Source: Piper betle
Taxonomy: Eukaryota; Streptophyta; Magnoliopsida; Piperales; Piperaceae
Direction: 5' to 3'
Assembly (NCBI GenBank): GCA_033002965.1
Contig: JAURVB010014475.1
Coordinates: 1 to 64,000 of the forward strand
Length of the DNA: 64,000 nucleotides
In this document: piece by piece, positions 56,445 to 64,000 of the stretch
Layout: each line of letters opens with the position of its first letter
Numbering within the stretch: the stretch's first letter is position 1
Made by a program: the position numbers and the translations under genes
Notes under the pieces: model-generated
What the model was told of the DNA's origin: nothing
Databases searched by the model: none
Seen by the model: only the letters and a program-made list of their open reading frames with translations

Positions 56445-59400
56445 TGTAACACCCTAATCCGATTCACTCACAACCCGGACCAGAACCATTACAAAGGATC
56501 GAAATACTCGTAAACCGATTAATTTGGTTGACCCAAAACCTAAACGACTATGATATAACTTTCTCGGCGTCTCAAGATTGAGTATGCTGGTAATGCACAA
56601 ACAATGTATAAATGAGATGCAAAACCCTCGTAGGATGCTACATAAATGTCATGATGATGATCACACCAAAAATAATTAAAATAGCAAACAAAAATTAAAC
56701 AAAAATTTGGAATAAAACGAACAGGATCTCCCTTAAAAGTCCAATAAGGGGAGACATATTAAAACAAGGCACAATGTAGTATATATATAAAAACAATAAT
56801 TTACACCACAATAGGATTCAAAACATCAACACATGTTATAATTGGGGTCTCGCCCACCTACAAATCATGTTCATCACATTTGGTTCATTTTCATCTTAGC
56901 ATAGCAGATCATTCCTGAACATTTAGAACTTTTACCAAAACATTTCTAAAAGAGTCCAAACATTCTTAAAGCAAGGCATAGGAGCCTCACAAACACATGC
57001 ATATATACATAACATATATATCCACAACATCATTCAAACTACATCACATCTTACGCAAAAGTCAACGTGGCGCCAAGTATATGTGTGCAATGCAAACGCT
57101 ACTCCTCCGTCCAAGCCGGCATATTCCATTCATCGTCCTCACCTACATATATAGAAAGAAAACGTTAGCAACAATTTTCATTGGACCCGAAATAACTAAT
57201 ATCAAACTAAAACATGAGAGCTAACTCTCATAGAAAGCAAACAATCATATATCTTTTTCAGAACTCTCATAAGGGTAACTACGAGGAGCCATTGAGTAGG
57301 TGACTCAACAGCATCCCAATCTAGCTAGTACTATGCCACTCTCAGCAATACTTTTCTAATCCAATCTCAGGAAACCTTTGTCCTAAGCCCTCTCCAAACC
57401 TCCATATTTCTCTTGGCCTTGAGCACGTAGGCCGAGTACTCTCAGGCAAGCGCCTTCAGTACTATTTGAACCATGAGTCTGGACATACGCTGTACTTAAC
57501 AGTACCCAGAAACCTCCATGTCCTTCAGGTGTGAGGCACTCAAACATGGAGTTATCCGGATCTCATAGAAAGCAAACAATCATATATCTTTTTCAGAACT
57601 CTCATAAGGGTAACTACGAGGAGCCATTGAGTAGGTGACTCAACAGCATCCCAATCTAGCTAGTACTATGCCACTCTCAGCAATACTTTTCTAATCCAAT
57701 CTCAGGAAACCTTTGTCCTAAGCCCTCTCCAAACCTCCATATTTCTCTTGGCCTTGAGCACGTAGGCCGAGTACTCTCAGGCAAGCGCCTTCAGTACTAT
57801 TTGAACCATGAGTCTGGACATACGCTGTACTTAACAGTACCCAGAAACCTCCATGTCCTTCAGGTGTGAGGCACTCAAACATGGAGTTATCCGGATCCCT
57901 TGGGAATGGAATAGTCCGCTCACTGCTCGCCTGTACGAGTTGATTCACCTCCTCTTGTCTCACTGAAAACTAGATAAAAACTATTTATAGGGCTAGGTCA
58001 GGATTTATCATAATAGACCCGAAGGCAACTTGAGGTGAATTTTATTTTCAAAAACAAACTTGAGGGATCTCATCCTCGAGGGTTATTAATTCCAAAGAAA
58101 ATAATCTGACGGATCACAGACACGTCTGACGAACTAGAAATCAAATCACTGATAGAATGGAGCGATAAAACCTGAGAAGCGTGTCCTAATGGACCTGGTA
58201 GAAACTTCAAGCGTGTCCACGTACCTAGGCGGCAAGCTCATACTCCGTACTTATACATCAAAACTAAATACTAACGCCCGCTCATGATGCATACACACAT
58301 CCTATAGCATACTCACATCAATAATCATTAGTATAAGTTTTCCTACTCTACGTTGCATTAGATTACAACACTTATTTAGTCTACCTAATTAATTCCTTAG
58401 CATCTGTTTTAATATCACACAATCACACATATTCATATTTTTATTAACATAAAAATATCTAACTCACCAATTATTCAATTCTAGCATCCTAGCATGATGT
58501 ACTAGTAATCATTACTTTTAAATAATTAAATTAAAATAAATTATACCTCGCTCATCATCGGTAATCAGCGACGGTTAGGGTTTTGTCGCGTGGTTTGAAA
58601 CTCGAATTCGACAGCCTGTGGAGTCCAAAGTTCGACCAGATTTAACCAGAGGGATTCAGCAGAAGATTAGGTGATTTCTAACAAATTTTGGTTAATCTGG
58701 TTTTCCGGCAACTTCTGGTAGTTTCCGACGGTTTTTTGGCTGCTGTTCCAGTGAGGCAATAGGAGGTAAGGGTTGGCACCGGCTCTGCGAGCTCGTGCCA
58801 ATGGTGGTGACAACAAGGGCGGCTATGGAGGCGATGACCACCGATGGCGGCGTCGAGTTCAGTCGAGGTAGTCAATCGTTCCGATTGGGCCCATGGCCGG
58901 TCTCGACGGCGGCGCTAGGTGGGTGGGAAATGTAGGGGAGGTCAAGGGGAAGGGGGTCGACGTCACGGTGGTGGCAGTCCGGCGTAGACAGTGGTGAAAT
59001 TGCGTTGGGAGTAGCAGCGCAATCGAGGGCAACAGGAGGATGGAGCTGGGCGGCGTCGATCGTCGGAGGGGTGGTGTCGACGGCGGCGGCAACAACCTAA
59101 GGTGGCGGCTAGGGTTTGGGGGCAAGTGAAGAAGAGGAATGTCAGGATTTGGGGGATAATATGAGAAGTGCTGGGGTGATCAATGGTAAACTTGTAAGTA
59201 AAAATTGACTCAACACCGGCTCAAGTCAAGAATAATAACTAACTCGTAATAAATCGTAGAAAAATCAAAAAATAATTGAAAAAAATCCCGTAAAATAAAA
59301 CAAACACCACAACATCCAAATGACATGTTCTATAACTAATAACCCATCCAAATACGATCTAACAAGTCCTAATGCGTTATTTGTCCTAAACTAATTCTAC

Positions 59401-59642
59401 GGTCACAAAATGAAAAAAAAACAAAACCATCAACTGTATGCTCTCATATCTGCTAATAGCTCAGTATGCTAATGCGTATCTGATGCTATCATTGAATACT
59501 TGGGTATACATGAACCCTCATAGCACGTACACACGGTCGGCCTTGGCCCCGTACACGTGTTCTATAAGCTGAACGACTTGAACCACGGTTGAACTGACTG
59601 GCTAATGACTATAAAACCCTCACTCGAATCGCGGGTTTTACA
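56445..59642 (-). mobile_element. 3' LTR of chromovirus B4 (family B)
   Basis: In plus order it runs from TGTAACACCCTAATCC to CGGGTTTTACA. The polypurine tract and pol lie to the right, so the element reads on the minus strand and this is its 3' LTR. TATAAATAG on the minus strand (57990-57982) is the probable promoter box. A GC-rich island lies upstream of it (58560-59110 in plus coordinates). Blocks are shared with B1, B2 and B3. It holds a perfect-looking 335-bp tandem duplication. It is inserted in B3 (left flank ACTTA); the partner TSD is outside the window. Confidence 0.88.
57226..57895. repeat. 335-bp tandem duplication in LTR B4
   Basis: 57226-57560 and 57561-57895 read the same throughout by eye. 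The junction is CCGGA|TCTCATAG. No other B-family LTR here shows the duplication. Confidence 0.92.
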
Positions 59643-59690
59643 ACCTTCCCTCGTTATAAAAATTTCGTCCCCAAAATTTTAAATCATAAT
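59643..59690 (-). other. Polypurine tract region of B4
   Basis: The minus strand reads AATTTTGGGGACGAAATTTT, then TATAACGAGGGAAGGT directly before the LTR start TGTAAAACCC. This is the usual 3' end of plant chromoviruses, and the same block occurs in degenerate form in the non-coding C elements. Confidence 0.85.
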
Positions 59691-59756
59691 ACTACAACTG
59701 TAATCAAGGTTGGAAGTTGGAGTACCTGGTCTAGAAGCTGGCACTCAGGATACCTC

Positions 59757-60225
59757 CTTCAGATCTCATCCTCGGGCTCCCATGTAGATTCTTCAACTCC
59801 TTGCCGATTCCACTGCACTGATACTAAGGGAACCCGCTTACGTTTGAGGGTCTTCATTTGAAGATCAACGATTTTCGTTGCATCCTCTAGATACGTCAAG
59901 TCTGGATGAAGCTCTATCTTTTGGAAGCTGATAACGTGGGAGTTATCTGGGTGGTACTTCTTCAATAAGGACACATGGAACACTAGGTGTATGGTGGATA
60001 GATGAGGCGGCAGTGCAAGGCAATAGGCCACCTAACCTACACGTTCTAGACATCGAACGACCCTATGTACCATGGGGTAAGCTTCCCACGCATACCAAAC
60101 CTCATGTTTCCTTTGGTTGGTGAAACCTTCAGAAGGACATATTTTCCAACCATGAATTGAACCTCACGTCGGCCTTGATCAGCGTAACATCTCTGTGGAT
60201 CCTTAGTTGTCCTCATCCTCTCTTT
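59757..60225 (-). pseudogene. Chromovirus integrase C-terminus and chromodomain (B4)
   Basis: Minus strand from 60225: ERMRTTKDPQRCYADQGRRE, VGKYVLLKVSPTKGNMRFG, RGKLTPWYIGSFDV, the integrase C-terminal GPF/Y-like region. A stop and a shift follow near 60040. The open frame 60031-59759 then continues: AYCLALPPHLSTIHLVFHVS, LLKKYHPDNSHVI, and the chromodomain (VSVQWNRQGVEESTWEPEDE) at the C-terminus. Chromodomains direct integration to particular chromatin and mark this as a Ty3/gypsy chromovirus, Tekay-like. The reading frame ends at a TGA right after DEI. The upstream pol is cut off at 60225 by the insertion of A3. Confidence 0.9.
60221..60225. repeat. Presumed left target-site duplication TCTTT of A3
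   Basis: The five bases before the TGTAAAG start of A3, inside the integrase codons of B4. The partner copy is outside the window. Confidence 0.5.
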
Positions 60226-61216
60226 TGTAAAGGCCCGGAAAAAAAATAATAATAATAATAATAATAATAATGACGTTCGACGCAGTGGGATCGAACGTGG
60301 GAAAAAATTCGTTAGCTAGATAAGTATGAATTACCCGGTTAATTGAAAAGTAATTTTTAATTGGATAATTCTAGTTGAATCGGTCGAGTCGACTACATTA
60401 TTTATCCAATTAACCATTTAAGTGAACCATACCATGTACCCATTTAACAGGTTAAGTGAAATGGTTAAGTGGACCATGTTGATTACCCAATTACCCGGTT
60501 AAAGGAATTATGGTGAAAGGGTGCTTCCACGTACCCTAGCCGTCATTTTATTCATTATAAAAGGAAAAGGGGGAGGGCGTCATCTACATTTTTCCTCCTT
60601 AGACAGACGCCGGATTTCCTCCTTCGCTCGGGTAATTTTCTTTCCTTTCTTTTTCTTTTGTTGCATGCATACACATGTTGCATAAATCATAAACATGATA
60701 AACATAAGAATTAAATGAGAAATCAACAAGGGAAGAAGAAAACCAGGAGGACGTCCTGCTGTTTTCCAGCAGCAACCACGCCATGTTTCCTTCCATGGTG
60801 CGGGGTTGACGTGCTGGAGGTGGGAATTGCTCCCGACGGTGATGCTGGCCGGATGGAGTCACCTTGGAGGGCCAAAACAGACCGTCGAGGAGGCACGCAG
60901 GTCTGAAATCCGAGGGGAGAACAGGTCGGTGTTGCCATGGGTGGTGTTGCTGGCCAGACGTGGATCCGCCATGGAAAGTGCAAACTGGTCGTCACCTGGG
61001 GTGGTGCTGGTCATCACCTTGATGGGGCAGGACATGGTCGCCATGGCTGCTGGTCGGCCACCATTAATGGTGAAATTAAGGTCCCCATATAGGGTGTAGT
61101 CCGAGTTTCATGAGATAGCAGCGGATAAAGATTGGATCTTTGGGGTTTTTCCAATCGGATCAGTGGGGTAGATAGAAGATGGGGTCTGAAATTGGGTGGA
61201 AGGAAAAGCAGACATG

Positions 61217-61310
61217 CTGGTCGGGTGCTGTTTATGTGGCCGACTAGAGTAGTCGTCATGGGTCTGGTCGGGTGCTGTTTATGTGGCCGACTAGGGTAGA
61301 CGCCATGGGT
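61217..61310. repeat. 47-bp direct repeat in LTR A3
   Basis: Two units of CTGGTCGGGTGCTGTTTATG followed by TGGCCGACTAGxGTAGxCG, one at 61217 and one at 61264. Confidence 0.8.
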
Positions 61311-62074
61311 CATGGGCTGATTATGTGACCGACATGGAGTCACCATGGTCAGGTTGGGGTTGCTGATTGGGTGGCCGGAATGGGGTCGCCAAGGACTGGT
61401 TGAGGGTTGCCATGTGGTGGCCAAGTTGGAGACGCCATGGCAGCAAATGGAGGCCGCCACGTTACTGGTTGGTCGCCATGCATGGTGAAAATACCGGCTT
61501 TCACGGGTTGACTACAATAAAGCTGGGAGCTTTGGGGTCGTTAAATGAATTGTTAAAGTAGAATGGCAACCAGGTAAATATGGGAGAACTCGATGCGGTT
61601 GAGTTAGAATATAAGGTAAATACAAAAGAATTAAGTATGGGACATGTTAATAATTAAATTATCAATTAGATAATGGGGATTTGGATGGGGATAATTAATA
61701 ATTAATTATCATTAGAATTGCTGAAAATTTAATAAGAAATGAAGACTAACATGAACTAATTACATCATTTAAAATTGATAGTATATTAGTCATGTATGTT
61801 GCATGTAGGTTCATGCAAAATAAAATTATACTAATGTATAATTTTATGCCCTCATTCAGATTAGGGTTCATGGGTCACAGTCAGACGAAATCACAAGTCA
61901 GGTACGTATAATAGGTAGAACATCGTATTTTCCTTGTTGGTAGCCTAGGTCGGCCTGAGCCCAGATTCGACCACCATGCACCGAGTGCAACCGGGGTCAA
62001 AGAATTGACTCAGTCCGACACTGGGTCGTATTATGTGCGTAAAGTTTGTAATGCATTAACATTGTTTTGGAGTA

Positions 62075-62545
62075 GTGATAGCCGCCCCATAAAAAGGCTA
62101 CGGCCAGGGTGAGCAAGGCACAGCGATTCCTCCATCGCACTGGAGTGCAGTGATAGCCTCCCCATAAAAAGGCTACGGCCGGGGTGTGTGAGGCACTGGC
62201 ACTAGAGTTGGCAGTGAGAGCTTCCCCACAAACGGGGCATAGCAATCACCTGAGTGCAGTGATAGCCTCCCCATAAAAAGGCTACGGCCGGGGTGTGCAA
62301 GGCACTGGCACTGGAGTGCAGTGATAGCCTCCCCATAAAAAGGCTACGGCCGGGGTGTGCGAGGCACTGGCACTAGAATTGGTAGTGAGAGCTTCCCCAC
62401 AAACGGGGCGTAGCAATCACCTGAGTGCAGTGATAGCTTCCCCACAAAAAGGCTACGGCCGGGGTGTGCGAGGCACTGGCACTGGAGACGGTAGTGGTAG
62501 CCTCCCCACAAAAGGGCTACGGCCGGGGTGTGCGGATCACAGCGG
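62075..62545. repeat. Tandem array with 171-bp higher-order period in LTR A3
   Basis: Eight units begin GTGATAGCC, GTGAGAGCT or close variants, at 62075, 62150, 62214, 62259, 62321, 62385, 62430 and 62494. The spacings 64, 45 and 62 form a trio that repeats: 62150 to 62321, 62214 to 62385 and 62259 to 62430 are each 171 bp. A core CCCCATAAAAAGGCTACGGC and a G-rich GGGGTGTGC are shared by most units; the 45-bp unit has CCCCACAAACGGGGC instead, which can form a small hairpin. Confidence 0.92.
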
Positions 62546-62926
62546 ATACCTCCTCCGCATTGTTTTGGAGTATAGCGGAATCGCTCCACCGCATATTAAA
62601 ATAAACATAAGGAAATAGTGGAATGTACTTGATTTGTTTTATCTATTATACTACTTAGTGTTGTAATCACTAACGCGGAATTGCCTCCGCAGGTGTGCAG
62701 ATACGAAATTAGGTGATTGACAACCAGGGCATGGAGCAAAATAAATATGAGGACTCCTTTTTTTATTTATTTGAGAAATAAGTGTGGCTACTGGGAAACG
62801 GTCTAAGACTGTGGGATCTTTATATATGTTTTTGTTAAAAAAAATGTTAGACATATTTGCTTAATTGTGAGTAACACCTGGCCAGCTAGGCCCACAATGT
62901 TGTGACAAATGGCGGGTCGTTACAGG

Positions 62927-62940
62927 TGGTATCAGAGCCA
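62927..62940 (+). other. Primer-binding site of A3
   Basis: TGGTATCAGAGCCA, a full match to the tRNA-iMet-complementary site, two bases after the LTR end. Confidence 0.95.
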
Positions 62941-63104
62941 AGTTTCCCAAAAGCTCACATCTTATGACTCAAGTACCTTGTTGAAGAGTCCAATATTTAT
63001 CTTTCTCCAATGGGGTATGTCATTAGGGAATTAGTGGACTCACTAACAAACCGAAGTAATCATTGAAAAAAAAATTTAATGAACCATAACGGAATAAATT
63101 TTAG

Positions 63105-63905
63105 ATGGCAGGCACCCGAAGGAAGTCGAGCCAAGCTGCGCAGTCGGACACGAACGTGGAGAGTGTGTTAGGCCAAATTTTGACGGCCATACAGGGACTT
63201 GCGCAGGCTTCAGATAATACCAGTTCTGTGATTCAGAACATAGCGCAGCGATTACCGGGATTGGTAACAGGGAATGGAGCTCCAAATTCGGCTGCGGGTC
63301 CTAGTAGTGTCCCAAATGGGGATCAGGGGAGCGCCCAAGAGCGGGTAGGGATAGCTGACCCGGGCGAGCGAGGGGAACTTCCAAACCCAGTGCCACCGGT
63401 AGTCCGACAAGTGGTACTGCCAGTTGGGGATGACAGTGATCGATACACTGTAGAGAAATTCCGGAGGAACGGAGCTGAGGTATTCATTGGTGGGACTGAT
63501 CCAATGAAGGCGGAGAGCTGGTTGGACATTACTGAGAAAGCATTTAGAGCTCTCTCTGTGCCTCATCGCCATCAAGTGAGGTTGGCGACATGCATGCTTC
63601 AGGAGGAAGCATCCTATTGGTGGAAGTCCATGGAGAAGACTACGTTCCATCAACCGGAGATTTCGTCCATTCCTTGGGCGGAATTTGTAACAGCTTTCAA
63701 TGGACAATATTTTCCTGAGTCTGTTGTCCAGAAGAAAGCACTGGAATTTGCCACTCTAACTCAGAGGGATGATTCAGTCCGAGAGTATGCAAAAATTTCT
63801 TGCAATTGGAGAGATTTGCATCTGGGAGTCTGGCAACTGCCCGAGCCAGAGCAGACAAATTTTTCTGGGGGTTGAAGCCGAATTGAGGAGTAGGGTTGCT
63901 ATGGC
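63105..63905 (+). pseudogene. Gypsy gag of A3, interrupted and frameshifted
   Basis: The ATG at 63105 opens a frame of 256 codons. A low-complexity Gln/Ser/Pro-rich N-terminus is followed by the retrotransposon gag core (PF03732 type): YTVEKFRRNGAEVFIGG, AESWLDITEKAFRALSV, VRLATCMLQEEASYWW and WAEFVTAFNGQYFPES. At about 63790 the family reading moves to another frame in an A-run, giving FLQLERFASGSL then ADKFFWGLKP. At about 63874 a second shift gives ELRSRVAMAPF. At 63906 gag sequence stops and inverted LTR sequence begins. Zinc knuckle and pol are not in the window. Gag would form the virus-like particle that packages element RNA; this copy cannot make a full product. It is the best-preserved gypsy coding sequence here. 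Confidence 0.9.
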
Positions 63906-64000
63906 GCCATTCTACTTTAACAATTCATTTAACGACCCCAAAGCTCCCAGCTTTATTGTAGTCAACCCGTGAAAGCCGGTATTTTCACCATGCATGGCGA
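63906..64000 (-). mobile_element. Inverted piece of family A LTR (A4)
   Basis: The 95 bases to the window edge are the exact reverse complement of 61473-61567 inside LTR A3. The junction does not fall at an LTR terminus, so it is not a simple LTR insertion. The element continues beyond the window. Confidence 0.95.

Larger units (their letters stand above)
60226..62924 (+). mobile_element. 5' LTR of gypsy element A3 (family A)
   Basis: Starts TGTAAAGGCCCGG, ends GGCGGGTCGTTACA, and is followed by a primer site. It carries a TAA microsatellite (60248-60271), the GACGC-GTGGGATCGAACG block, ACCCGGTTAA-type U3 repeats, a TATA box TATAAAAGG at 60556-60564 and a purine-rich start region. A G-rich segment has a 47-bp direct repeat (61217-61310), then comes an AT-rich block, and a tandem array (62075-62545) that is absent from A1. 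It shares its last 370 bp or so with the end of A1. Frames such as 61014-61460 (minus) are open by composition only. Confidence 0.92.

Noticed and set aside
61014..61460. 148-codon minus-strand frame
   Set aside because: Lies inside LTR A3 over a G-rich segment with a direct repeat; no counterpart in A1 or A2.
62075..62545. CRISPR-like array
   Set aside because: Units are unequal, have no distinct spacers, and lie in a plant retrotransposon LTR.
62927..62940. Fragment of a tRNA gene
   Set aside because: It is the primer-binding site of a retrotransposon, complementary to a tRNA end; no tRNA body is present.

Overview
The window is nuclear DNA of a flowering plant. It is AT-rich, gene-poor and made mostly of LTR retrotransposons inserted into and beside one another. 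This rests on plant-type LTRs with tRNA-Met primer sites, chromodomain-bearing and Athila-type Ty3/gypsy remnants, Ty1/copia gag remnants, a hAT-type MITE, and plant gene pieces (CIPK kinase exons, a PPR-like piece). I cannot name the species. I see no rRNA, functional tRNA, organellar, bacterial or CRISPR sequence. Family letters A-E are local labels.

Layout. 107-2048: solo LTR of family A. 2110-7418: decayed Athila-type element (RT, RNase H, integrase, then a downstream plant-transposon ORF), broken at 3460-4689 by a truncated minus-strand LTR of family C. 7419-18900: tandemly repeated gag-like units (repeat D), the first split by a complete minus-strand family C element (C-2, 7661-16914, TSD GTCAC). 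18931-21003: polypurine tract and copia-type 3' LTR. 21312-24380: solo LTR of family B (TSD CATGA). 24658-26125: LTR fragments. 26746-27360: the only intact host gene candidate, a Ser/Asn-rich plant protein of unknown function. 27880-29430: decayed protein-like segments, minus strand. 29735-30762: minus-strand copia gag remnant. 30768-40379: second complete family C element (C-1, plus strand, TSD GATGG). 40430-42714: truncated family B LTR. 43021-47510: family E chromovirus (LTR, PBS, gag, protease, start of RT), cut off inside RT. 47897-48925: three terminal CIPK exons next to a PPR-like piece, both minus strand. 50439-51026: hAT MITE with TSD ATTACATA, holding a tRNA-derived SINE-like piece. 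51799 to the end: B3 (plus) split by solo LTR A2 (minus) and by chromovirus B4 (minus, chromodomain visible); B4 is split by A3 (plus; LTR, PBS, gag), whose gag runs into an inverted 95-bp copy of A3's own LTR at the right edge.

How the parts relate. The two complete C elements have LTRs, primer site, polypurine tract and target-site duplications, but internal regions of about 3.6-3.8 kb with no gag or pol. Those internal regions resemble each other, so C looks like a LARD-type non-autonomous family. Its primer site matches that of chromovirus E, and its polypurine region matches that of chromovirus B4, so relatives of E or B probably supplied the proteins in trans. No coding transposon in the window appears functional. 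The best candidates for something undescribed are the C family, the repeated gag array attached to a copia 3' end, the 171-bp higher-order repeat inside LTR A3, and the PPR/CIPK juxtaposition.
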